This document shows, piece by piece, positions 53,818 through 62,140 of a stretch of DNA of 64,000 nt (its first letter is position 1; every line of letters starts with the position of its first letter). The notes under the pieces are model-generated. The model ran no database searches. It was given only the letters and a program-made list of their open reading frames with translations, and was not told the origin of the DNA. The position numbers and the translations under genes were made by a program. Where the stretch lies: assembly GCF_900635955.1 (NCBI RefSeq), contig NZ_LR134201.1, forward strand, positions 1,984,001 to 2,048,000. The letters run 5' to 3'. The DNA is from Cedecea lapagei (GTDB taxonomy: Bacteria; Pseudomonadota; Gammaproteobacteria; Enterobacterales; Enterobacteriaceae).

Positions 53818-55014
53818 TTAAATTACGCCCTGCGCCCTGAGCCGGGTAAGCGTTGCATCGTCGATAGCCAGCAGCTCCTGCAGCACGCTAGCCGTATGCT
53901 CGCCCAGCCCAGGCGGCATCAGCGCTGGCTCTTCTTTCATGCCGCTCATTTTCACCGGCTGCGGGACGATCGAGATGTTGCCCGCCGTCGGGTGTTTAAC
54001 CTGCTTAACGAGTTCACGCTCTCGCGCATAATCGCTGGTCAGGATCTGGTCGAGACGCAGTACGGCAGAAGCCGGAACGCCTGCGCTGTCCAGAATAGCC
54101 TGCGCATCGTTAACGGTTTTATCCGCCAGCCAGCGCTCAATTTCTTCGCGCAGCGGCTGCTGGTTCGCCAGACGCAGCGGGTCGGTGAGATACAGCGGAT
54201 CGCCCGCCAGCTCTGGTTTTTCCATCGCCGAACAAAGCTGGCGGAACAGCTTGTCGTTGGCGACCGCAATCACGATGTGTCCATCCTGAGCCGGATAGCT
54301 GTCCATCGGGGCGCTGATAGGATGCGCGTTCCCGAGCCGCCCGGCGGGAGGCTGCCCGCCAATCCACTGGGTGAGGGAGACCATTTGCATCGTCACCATG
54401 GTGTCGAGCATTGAGATATCCAGGTGCTGGCCTTTGCCGCTGATGCCGCGCTGCAGAAGTGCGGCAAGCACCGCCCAGCTGCCATAAAGTCCGGCGACCA
54501 CGTCGCCAATCGCATCCCCGACACGGGTTGGCTCGCCTTCCGCCCAGCCGGTCACCTGCATAATGCCGCCATAGGCCTGCACAATATGGTCGTAAGCGGC
54601 TTTGTGTGCCATCGCCCCTTGCTGACCAAAGCCCGAAATACTGGAGTAAACCAGCCGCGGGTTTAGCTCCTGCAGCGTCTGATAGTCGATGCCGAGACGT
54701 TTTGTCACGCCCGGGCGGAAGTTTTCCACCAGCACGTCGGCCTGAACCACCAGCTGTTTAAGAATGGCTAACCCTTCCGGGGCCTTTAGATCCAGGGTGA
54801 CGCTTTTTTTGCCGTGGTTAAGCTGCATAAAGTAGCTGCTCTCCCCGGCGATGTGTGGGGTAAAGCTGCGGGAGTCATCCCCGCTGCCCGGCATCTCAAT
54901 CTTGATGACTTCGGCACCAAGATCGTTAAGTAAGGAAGCGCACCAGGGACCAGCCAGCACGCGGGACAGGTCAAGCACTCTTACGCCTTTCAGCGGCTGC
55001 AAAGCTTCACTCAT
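53818..55014 (-). CDS. Family III CoA-transferase (CaiB/BaiF)
   Basis: Transfers CoA between carboxylic acids. The 398 residues from the ATG at 55014 begin MSEALQPLKGVRVLDLSRVLAGP. GAGGAG lies just before this ATG; the upstream start at 55029 lies within the HutH-like gene. The conserved segment VENFRPGVTKRLG and the catalytic Asp in AIGDVVAG are present. It overlaps the HutH-like gene by eight bases, so both are translated together. This suggests it activates the acid that the lyase-like protein makes. Confidence 0.9.
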   Translation of the reverse strand: MSEALQPLKGVRVLDLSRVLAGPWCASLLNDLGAEVIKIEMPGSGDDSRSFTPHIAGESSYFMQLNHGKKSVTLDLKAPEGLAILKQLVVQADVLVENFRPGVTKRLGIDYQTLQELNPRLVYSSISGFGQQGAMAHKAAYDHIVQAYGGIMQVTGWAEGEPTRVGDAIGDVVAGLYGSWAVLAALLQRGISGKGQHLDISMLDTMVTMQMVSLTQWIGGQPPAGRLGNAHPISAPMDSYPAQDGHIVIAVANDKLFRQLCSAMEKPELAGDPLYLTDPLRLANQQPLREEIERWLADKTVNDAQAILDSAGVPASAVLRLDQILTSDYARERELVKQVKHPTAGNISIVPQPVKMSGMKEEPALMPPGLGEHTASVLQELLAIDDATLTRLRAQGVI

Positions 55015-56566
55015 TTTCTGACTCCTCAATCAGGGAGGAGAGCCTTCGGCTAAGCTCTCCATCAGCGATCAAATCCCGCACGGCATGCATATCCGGGTAA
55101 AGCGCCGTATCCGACTCACGGAACGGCACGCGCTCGCGCACCATGCCAAGCGTTAGCTCTGATCCGACGGAGGCGCGCAGCGGACGATGAAACTCCAGCG
55201 CCTGGCTGGCGCACAGCAGCTCGATGGCAACGATATCCACCGCGTTGCTCACCGCCTGCAGCGCCTTGCGTGCCGAAGAGACGCCCATGCTGATATGGTC
55301 CTCCTGCCCGGCGCAGGTAGTCACGGTGTGGACGCTGGCGGGCGCGGCCAGGCTGCGGTTATCCCCCGCAAGCGCGGCGGCAACATAAGGCGGGATCATC
55401 ATGCCGGAGTTGGCGCCGCTTCGGCCGACCAGGAACGCAGGCAGGCCGCTAAGATGTACGTTAGTAATCCGATCGGAGCGAGCCTGAGACGCCGTGCTGA
55501 CCTGGGCAATGGCGACCGCCAGAGCATCCAGCGCCAGCGCCAGCGGCGCGCCGTGCCCGTTGCCGCCGGGCAGAATAGCCAGCGCGTCTTCTTCAATCAG
55601 AAAAACCGGGTTATCGGTGACCGAGTTCAGCTCGATAGTGACAATCTGACGGCAGTGGGCAAGCTGATCGCGCACCGCGCCGTGGATTTGCGGAATGCAG
55701 CGCAGGCTCAGGGCATCCTGCACACGGTGGTCACGGTAGCGGGCGAAAATCTCGCTGCCGCTGAGCAAGCTGCGTAAAATAGCGGCCGTTTTCTGCTGCC
55801 CGTCGTGCGGACGCAGGGCGTGCAGCCGGGCATCGTAGCCGCGGGTGTTGCCTTTCAGCGCTTCCAGACACATGCCCCCTGCCATATCCGCCACCGGCAG
55901 CAGCCGCTCAAAGTCATGAACGGCAAGACAGGCCAGCCCGGTAATCTCATAGGTACCGCTTATCAGGGCATGGCCCTCACGAGGGCCAGGAATACGAGGA
56001 GCGATGCCCGCCTTTTCCAGGGCTTCAGCGGACGGCAGAAGCTCGCCCTGGTACCAGCACTGCCCTTCCCCAAAGAGGGAGAGCCCGATATGCGCCGTGG
56101 CAATTAAATAGCCTACCGAGCCGCCCGCTGGCGACCACGGCGTCACCTGGCAATTAAGCATTTCACACATGCGTTTCGCCAGTTCAGCGCTGACGCCGCT
56201 GTAGCCCTGCAGCAGCGATTTCAGCATTACCGCCATCATCGCGCGCACTTCACGCACCGACAAATCTGGCCCCATGCCGCAGGCGTGGCTGCGCAGCATA
56301 TTGAGCTGCACGCTGGCAATCTGGTCGGCAGAAAGGCGTTCCGTCACCAAATCACCCACCCCGGTGGTCAGGCCGTAAATCACCTGCCCTTCATCTATTG
56401 CTCGCCGAATATACCCGCTGACGTGGTCCATATTGGCGAGCGCTTCCGGGGCCAGGTCTACCGGCGCCCCGTCGGCAATGCGTACCAGCTCGTCAATTGT
56501 GGTTTGCACCCTGCCTAAGGTGACAGTCTCAAAGACGTGAGCGGTGGAGCCAGTTTGTGTCGTCAT
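55007..56566 (-). CDS. HutH-like lyase lacking the MIO motif (ergothionase-like)
   Basis: Member of the histidine/phenylalanine ammonia-lyase fold, 519 residues. True histidases form the MIO cofactor from Ala-Ser-Gly in GSVGASGDLAP. Here the place reads GSVGYLIATAHI, with Tyr-Leu-Ile at 153-155. The conserved catalytic Tyr of QDPYSLRC is Leu286 (QDALSLRC), and the Asn of LLNGT is Ser. The first-loop Tyr64 (YGLTTGVG) is kept. Such a protein is unlikely to deaminate histidine. Ergothionase, a lyase-fold enzyme that expels trimethylamine from ergothioneine, is described as MIO-independent, which fits. The gene lies between an Opu-type importer and a CoA-transferase. Automatic annotation will probably call it hutH. 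Confidence 0.8.
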   Translation of the reverse strand: MTTQTGSTAHVFETVTLGRVQTTIDELVRIADGAPVDLAPEALANMDHVSGYIRRAIDEGQVIYGLTTGVGDLVTERLSADQIASVQLNMLRSHACGMGPDLSVREVRAMMAVMLKSLLQGYSGVSAELAKRMCEMLNCQVTPWSPAGGSVGYLIATAHIGLSLFGEGQCWYQGELLPSAEALEKAGIAPRIPGPREGHALISGTYEITGLACLAVHDFERLLPVADMAGGMCLEALKGNTRGYDARLHALRPHDGQQKTAAILRSLLSGSEIFARYRDHRVQDALSLRCIPQIHGAVRDQLAHCRQIVTIELNSVTDNPVFLIEEDALAILPGGNGHGAPLALALDALAVAIAQVSTASQARSDRITNVHLSGLPAFLVGRSGANSGMMIPPYVAAALAGDNRSLAAPASVHTVTTCAGQEDHISMGVSSARKALQAVSNAVDIVAIELLCASQALEFHRPLRASVGSELTLGMVRERVPFRESDTALYPDMHAVRDLIADGELSRRLSSLIEESENE

Positions 56567-56575
56567 TGTGCGCCC

Positions 56576-57460
56576 TTACTTGCTCAGGCCATGTTTAACC
56601 AGCCACTGATGCGCAACGTCATCAATGCTGGCAAATTCGGCAAGCTGCCCGTTCATAGCAATCAAATCCGCGGTTGTTAGCTGCGCAGACACTTTGTTCA
56701 GCGTGCTCTCGATTGTCGGGTTCAGCGTGGCGGTGGCCACAATCGGAACAATGTTTTGGGCCGCAAACAGGTTTTTCGGATCTTCCAGCGCCACCAGGTG
56801 ATCTTTCTGGATTTCCGGCGTGGTGGAGGTCAGGTCCGCCGCCTGGATTTGGTTATTCTTCAACGCGGTGAGCGTCAGCGGGCCCGCGACATCCAGCACC
56901 TTGAAGCTTTTGAAGTTCAGGCCATACACTTCTTTCAGCCCCGGCACGCCCTCATGACGAGTTTTCCACTCCGCCGGGCCGCCGAGGATAAGTTCAGCCG
57001 CGTGAGGTTTCAGGTCATCGATAGTTTTGAGCTTATATTTATCCGCCGTTTTTTTGGTCACCGCGATAACGTCGCTGTTTTGCGCCACGGCGGTATTCAG
57101 CATCTTCACTTTTTCCGGCAGCTTCGCCGCCAGCGCGGTGGCTACCTCCTCCGAGCTGTGCGCTTTATTATTGGCGTCCAGGTAGCTCAGCAGCGCGCCG
57201 CTGTACTCAGGAATCACGTTGATAGAGCCGTCCAGCAGCGCCGGGATATAGACTTCGCGGCTGCCGATATTCAGTTTTTTCTCCACCGGGATGTTTTGCG
57301 CTTCCAGGGCACCGGCATAAATGGTCGCCAGCAGCTGGTTTTCCGGAAAATCAGCCGAGCCAATGATCACTTTCTGACCCGCGTCAGCCGCCCAGGCGGA
57401 GGAAACAACGGACAGCATCGCGGCACTCAACAACGTCAAACAACGTTTCTTCATATTCAT
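56576..57460 (-). CDS. ABC transporter binding protein, OpuC/quaternary-amine type
   Basis: Periplasmic solute-binding protein of the glycine-betaine/choline family. From the ATG at 57460 it has 294 residues with a signal peptide (MNMKKRCLTLLSAAMLSVVSSAWA). An earlier GTG at 57469 is too near the AAGGTG ribosome site. Landmarks are VIIGSADFPENQLLATIYAGALE and INVIPEYSGALLSYL, typical of OpuC-type domains. The ligand is predicted to carry a quaternary amine, but this cannot be read directly. It precedes the HutH-like gene by nine bases. Confidence 0.88.
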   Translation of the reverse strand: MNMKKRCLTLLSAAMLSVVSSAWAADAGQKVIIGSADFPENQLLATIYAGALEAQNIPVEKKLNIGSREVYIPALLDGSINVIPEYSGALLSYLDANNKAHSSEEVATALAAKLPEKVKMLNTAVAQNSDVIAVTKKTADKYKLKTIDDLKPHAAELILGGPAEWKTRHEGVPGLKEVYGLNFKSFKVLDVAGPLTLTALKNNQIQAADLTSTTPEIQKDHLVALEDPKNLFAAQNIVPIVATATLNPTIESTLNKVSAQLTTADLIAMNGQLAEFASIDDVAHQWLVKHGLSK

Positions 57461-57493
57461 CGCTTTCACCTTGTGTAATTAACGGGCTCAACA

Positions 57494-58174
57494 TCACTGG
57501 GTTTTGATACGTCGGGAAATGCCGTGGGAAACCACGTACTTCACCGAAAGGGAAAAGAACACATCCACAAGCAGCGCCAGCACGGCAACCAGCACCGCAC
57601 CAGCGGTCATCTGCGCAAAATCGTTCGCCGCACGGCCGTCGATAATCAACCGGCCAAGGCCACCCAGGGAGACATAGGCCGCGATGGTGGCGGTGGAGAT
57701 AATCTGCAGCGTGGCGCTGCGGATCCCGGAAAGGATTAACGGCGTGGCGCAGGGAAGCTCGACCTGGGTCAACACCTGGAAAGGCGTCAGGCCGATGCCC
57801 TTCGCGGCGTCGTGGACGCTGGAGTCAACGGAGCGGATCCCGGCATGCACCCCAAGCGCAATCGGCGGCAATGCCAGCACCACCAGCACGATGATACACG
57901 GGAGAATAAAGGCCATATCCGACTCGAAGTAGCCCGCCATCAGAATAACCAGCAGGATAATCAGGCCAAACGAGGGCAGCGAACGCAGCGCATTAGTGGT
58001 GCCAATCAGCAGCGCTTCGCCCCTGCCGGTATGGCCGGTGTAGCAGCCCACCGGAAAGGCTATGGCGACCGCTATCGCCAGCGCCACGGCGCTGTAGCCG
58101 ATATGCTGCGCCAGCAGCGGAAGAATACCGTCATCGCCATACCAGTGGCTGAGCGTGAAGAACCAGTCAGACAT
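57494..58174 (-). CDS. ABC transporter permease (second), Opu type
   Basis: Membrane permease of 226 residues with about six helices. The EAA-type loop falls at DAAKGIGLTPFQVLTQVELPCATPLILSGI near 140-170. It starts three bases after the previous permease gene. Two short separate permeases are typical of OpuC/YehWY-like importers. Confidence 0.9.
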   Translation of the reverse strand: MSDWFFTLSHWYGDDGILPLLAQHIGYSAVALAIAVAIAFPVGCYTGHTGRGEALLIGTTNALRSLPSFGLIILLVILMAGYFESDMAFILPCIIVLVVLALPPIALGVHAGIRSVDSSVHDAAKGIGLTPFQVLTQVELPCATPLILSGIRSATLQIISTATIAAYVSLGGLGRLIIDGRAANDFAQMTAGAVLVAVLALLVDVFFSLSVKYVVSHGISRRIKTQ

Positions 58175-58177
58175 ACG

Positions 58178-58822
58178 TTATCCCCTTGCTGGCTGCCAGC
58201 GGCTTAAAGAGCGGGTGACGGCGACAACCACGCAGTCAAGAATGAAAGCCAGCGCGATACACAGCACAATGCCGGCAATAATCGGCGTCAGAAACTGCAG
58301 CTGGAAACCCTGAGTAAACAGCGAGCCGAGCTGCGGAGCGCCGATCAGAGCGGCGACGGAGACAATGCTGACGTTGGAGACAACGGCCACGCGCATCCCG
58401 GAGCCAATCACCGGTACCGCCAGCGGCAGATCAACCTGGAAAAACTGATGCACCGGCTTATAGCCGAGCGCAAAGGCAGACTGTCGGGTATCCGTTGGCA
58501 CCGAGTCCAGGCCGTCGCACACCGTTCTCACCAGCAGCGCGAAGCTATAAATGGTCAGCGCAACGACCACGTTGATCGGATCCAGGATTTGCGTATTGAG
58601 CAGCGGCGGCAGCAGGACAAACAGCGCCAGCGACGGGATGGTGTACAGCAGCCCGAACAGGTTGAGGATGACCCCTTTTACGCGCGGCATACTGCACACC
58701 AGCCAGCCGGCGGGGATCGCCAGCAGCAGGCCAATTAAAATCGGCGTCACCGAGAGATAGAGGTGCCAGAGCAGCAAATTGAAAATTTTGTCGCTTTGCG
58801 CCCAAAGCCAGTCAAATTTCAT
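58178..58822 (-). CDS. ABC transporter permease (first), Opu type
   Basis: Membrane permease of 214 residues with about six helices. The EAA-type loop is SAFALGYKPVHQFFQVDLPLAVPVIGSG. It overlaps the ATPase gene by four bases. Confidence 0.9.
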   Translation of the reverse strand: MKFDWLWAQSDKIFNLLLWHLYLSVTPILIGLLLAIPAGWLVCSMPRVKGVILNLFGLLYTIPSLALFVLLPPLLNTQILDPINVVVALTIYSFALLVRTVCDGLDSVPTDTRQSAFALGYKPVHQFFQVDLPLAVPVIGSGMRVAVVSNVSIVSVAALIGAPQLGSLFTQGFQLQFLTPIIAGIVLCIALAFILDCVVVAVTRSLSRWQPARG

Positions 58823-59916
58823 ACCGCCTCCCGCGCCATGGATTTACACGCGTCCAGCACGTGATCCAGCCCCAGCGTGCCCAAAACTTCGGCGCGCTCA
58901 TCAATAACCACGGCGCGGTGACACGGAGAGCTGAGCGCCGAGTCAAGCATCTGGCGCAGCGTGCCGCTTTGCGGGTAAAAGGTTGCGCCCAGATTGATGT
59001 ACTCAGGCACTACCGCTTCGACCTGCTGATGGGTATCGAACCAGCCGCAGGCTTTGCCTTCGCGAGTCACCAGCAGCCAGCGCTGCGCCGCAATGTTGCG
59101 CGCCATCTCAATCGGCGTACCGACCTCGGCGGTGGGCTCTACCTGCATCGACGCCAGCGGTCCTGAATTGTAGAAGCTCAGCTTGCGGTAGCCGCGGTCA
59201 CGGCCAATGAAGTCGGCCACAAAATCGCTTTGCGGGGCATTCAGCAGCTCGCCCGGGGAGGCCATTTGCCCAAGCTTGCCGCCGGGTTTCAGCACCGCCA
59301 CCAGATCGCCCAGTTTCATGGCTTCATCGATATCATGGGTCACCATGATGATGGTTTTGCTGACCTCTTTCTGAATGCGCAGAAACTCTTCCTGCAGCTG
59401 CTCGCGGACTACCGGGTCTACGGCGCTGAAGGGTTCGTCCATCAGCATAAATTCCGGGTCGGCAGCCAGCGCACGAGCCACGCCCACGCGCTGCTGCTGG
59501 CCGCCTGAAAGCTGCCACGGAAAGCGTTTCGCCAGCTGCGGCGCCAGGCCGACCACCTCAAGCAGCTCCCCGGCACGGGCTCTGGCTTTGCTTTTTGCCA
59601 TGCCGTTGAGGATCGCCGTGGTGGCGATGTTGTCGATGATATTTCTGTGGGGGAACAGGCCCGCATTCTGGATGACATAGCCGATCCGCCTGCGCAGCTG
59701 CACTACGTCCATCTCCGAAGTCGACTCACCATTAAGCAGGATCGCACCGGAGGAGGGCTCAATCAGCCGATTAATCATGCGCAGTGACGTTGTTTTCCCG
59801 CAGCCTGAAGGGCCTACCAGCACGGTGATTTTGCCGCCGGGCGCGGTCAGGTTCAGTCCATCCACCACGACCGTCCCGTCGTCGTAAAACTTGGTCACAT
59901 TGTTAAAAGTAATCAT
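58819..59916 (-). CDS. ABC transporter ATPase with C-terminal CBS-like region
   Basis: ATPase of 365 residues. Walker A GPSGCGKTTS near 35-44, signature LSGGQQQRVGVARAL near 140-154, Walker B FMLMDEP and His-loop THD are all present. The C-terminal 120 residues form a degenerate CBS pair, as in OpuCA/ProV-like ATPases of betaine importers. It is the first gene of the eight-gene leftward operon and has a HutC-type operator 68 bases upstream. Confidence 0.92.
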   Translation of the reverse strand: MITFNNVTKFYDDGTVVVDGLNLTAPGGKITVLVGPSGCGKTTSLRMINRLIEPSSGAILLNGESTSEMDVVQLRRRIGYVIQNAGLFPHRNIIDNIATTAILNGMAKSKARARAGELLEVVGLAPQLAKRFPWQLSGGQQQRVGVARALAADPEFMLMDEPFSAVDPVVREQLQEEFLRIQKEVSKTIIMVTHDIDEAMKLGDLVAVLKPGGKLGQMASPGELLNAPQSDFVADFIGRDRGYRKLSFYNSGPLASMQVEPTAEVGTPIEMARNIAAQRWLLVTREGKACGWFDTHQQVEAVVPEYINLGATFYPQSGTLRQMLDSALSSPCHRAVVIDERAEVLGTLGLDHVLDACKSMAREAV

Positions 59917-59983
59917 CGCTACGCCTCATGGTCATCTGGCTGCCGAAGAAGTGAACGGCTGCATAAAAAAGCTATGTATAGCA

Positions 59984-59995
59984 TTGTATGTACAA
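59984..59995. promoter_or_regulatory. HutC-type operator of the eight-gene operon
   Basis: TTGTATGTACAA, a near-perfect dyad with the TGTA-N2-TACA core and matching flanks, close to the Pseudomonas HutC consensus. It lies 68 bases before the ATPase start codon. Confidence 0.78.
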
Positions 59996-60331
59996 TCTGC
60001 AAAGCCTGTGCCATAACAAATACGCAACATCAAATCAAAGTAAATTTTCCATTTAAAAACAATTAGATAATTGATTTATTAATTTTTAAATGTGATCTAC
60101 CCGTGATTTTTATCAGGATTAAACAGTACCTGCGAGGCGATTTGCCAGCGAACCCAACTGCTCTTTTTGCCCTAAAAAGGATCAATCTCTTTGTAAAGAG
60201 CGCCAAAAAGGTGCAAAGAGTGACCAGATCACCAGGATATATGATGTAAGTACACACGGACATTAATCTAAACCCATGATTTAAAATAAAAATAAATTCA
60301 ATCTCGCGCCTGGCATCAAATATGCTAATCA
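59996..60331. other. AT-rich control region between the transporter operon and hutU
   Basis: No gene on either strand. A CRP-like site lies at 60088-60109: the left half AAATGTGATCTA is perfect and the right half is poor. This fits catabolite control of histidine use, as known in Klebsiella. Confidence 0.5.
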
Positions 60332-60341
60332 TGTATATACA
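60332..60341 (+). promoter_or_regulatory. HutC-type operator upstream of hutU
   Basis: TGTATATACA, identical to the sites at 43966 and 50720, about 70 bases before the hutU ATG. Confidence 0.8.
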
Positions 60342-60411
60342 AGCAATCGAAAAAATGACATGGTATTTTTCGTGAGCATTTCCCCGTTATCTCAAAACAA
60401 GGTGAACCCCC

Positions 60412-62089
60412 ATGAAGAGTGAGTCTTCTCGTTATCGTGATGTTGAAATCAGGGCGCCACGCGGCACAAAGCTGAATGCCAAAAGCTGGCTGACGGAGGC
60501 CCCGCTGCGGATGCTGATGAATAACCTCGATCCGGATGTGGCAGAGAACCCAAAAGAGCTGGTGGTCTACGGCGGCATTGGTCGGGCAGCGAGAAACTGG
60601 GAGTGCTTCGACAAAATGGTCGAAGCCCTGAAGGCTCTGAATGAGGACGAAACCCTGCTGGTTCAGTCCGGCAAGCCGGTGGGCGTCTTTAAAACCCACG
60701 CTAACGCACCTCGCGTACTGATTGCCAACTCAAACCTGGTGCCGCACTGGGCAAACTGGGAACACTTTAACGAACTGGACGCCAAAGGGCTGGCGATGTA
60801 CGGCCAGATGACCGCCGGTTCATGGATTTACATTGGCAGCCAGGGCATCGTGCAGGGGCACCTATGAAACCTTCGTCGAGGCGGGCCGTCAGCACTACAA
60901 TGGCTCTTTGACCGGGCGTTGGGTGCTCACTGCAGGGCTGGGTGGCATGGGCGGCGCGCAGCCTCTGGCCGCCACGCTTGCTGGCGCCTGTTCCCTGAAC
61001 ATTGAATGCCAGCAGTCGCGCATCGACTTCCGCCTGCGCACCGGCTATGTGGACGAGCAGGCCAAAGATCTGGACGACGCCCTCGCCCGCCTTAAACGCT
61101 ACACCGGCGAAGGGAAAGCCGTTTCCATTGCCCTGCACGGCAATGCCGCAGAAATTCTGCCAGAGCTGGTAAAACGCGGCGTTCGCCCGGATATGGTCAC
61201 CGACCAGACCAGCGCCCACGACCCGCTGAACGGCTACCTTCCCGTTGGCTGGAGCTGGGAAGAGTATCGCGAACGCGCCGCCGCAGAGCCTGCGGTAGTG
61301 AATCAGGCTGCAAAAGCTTCGATGGCAGAGCATGTGAAAGCGATGCTCGCCTTCCAGCAGCAGGGCATCCCAACCTTCGACTACGGCAACAACATTCGCC
61401 AGATGGCGAAAGAGATGGGCGTCGATAACGCATTTGATTTCCCGGGCTTTGTTCCGGCCTATATTCGTCCGCTGTTCTGCCGCGGCATCGGGCCTTTCCG
61501 CTGGGCCGCGCTTTCCGGCGATCCGGAGGATATCTACCGTACTGATGCGAAGGTCAAGGAGCTGATCCCGGACGATCAACACCTGCACCGCTGGCTGGAC
61601 ATGGCTAAAGAGCGCATTAGCTTCCAGGGTCTGCCGGCGCGCATCTGCTGGGTTGGCCTGGGTCAGCGGGCAAAACTGGGGCTGGCCTTTAACGAAATGG
61701 TCAGAAGCGGCGAGCTCTCTGCACCTATTGTCATCGGCCGCGATCATCTTGACTCCGGCTCGGTAGCAAGCCCGAACCGTGAAACCGAATCGATGAAAGA
61801 TGGCTCCGACGCGGTGTCCGACTGGCCGCTGCTGAACGCCCTGCTGAACACGGCGAGCGGCGCGACCTGGGTTTCCCTGCACCACGGCGGCGGCGTAGGC
61901 ATGGGCTTCTCGCAGCACTCCGGCATGGTCATCGTCTGCGACGGCACCGATGAAGCGGCGGAGCGAATCGCCCGCGTGCTGAATAATGACCCGGCAACGG
62001 GCGTCATGCGCCACGCGGATGCAGGCTATGATATTGCTATCGAGTGTGCAAAAGAGCACGGTCTGAACCTGCCTATGCTGGCGAAGTAG
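60412..62089 (+). pseudogene. hutU: hutU, urocanate hydratase, one apparent frameshift
   Basis: Adds water to urocanate to give imidazolone propionate, using tightly bound NAD+. Two overlapping frames give the complete protein of about 558 residues. The first runs through MTAGSWIYIGSQGIVQG, then reads HL and stop. The second continues TYETFVEAGRQHY in effect. One extra G in the run at 60855-60858 explains the break; removing it restores the usual GIVQGTYETF. The catalytic Cys region IRPLFCRGIGPFRWAALSG is intact. All recognisable residues follow the ordinary enterobacterial HutU. Confidence 0.9.
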
Positions 62090-62140
62090 TTCCTCTGTGG
62101 CGCGGCACTCGCCGCGCCCTGTCCTGATGAGAGAGATCTT

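Noticed and set aside
60767..62059. Minus-strand open frame (430 codons) opposite hutU
   Set aside because: Shadow of hutU. It is uninterrupted only because the coding strand has strong third-position bias; no domain is recognisable.
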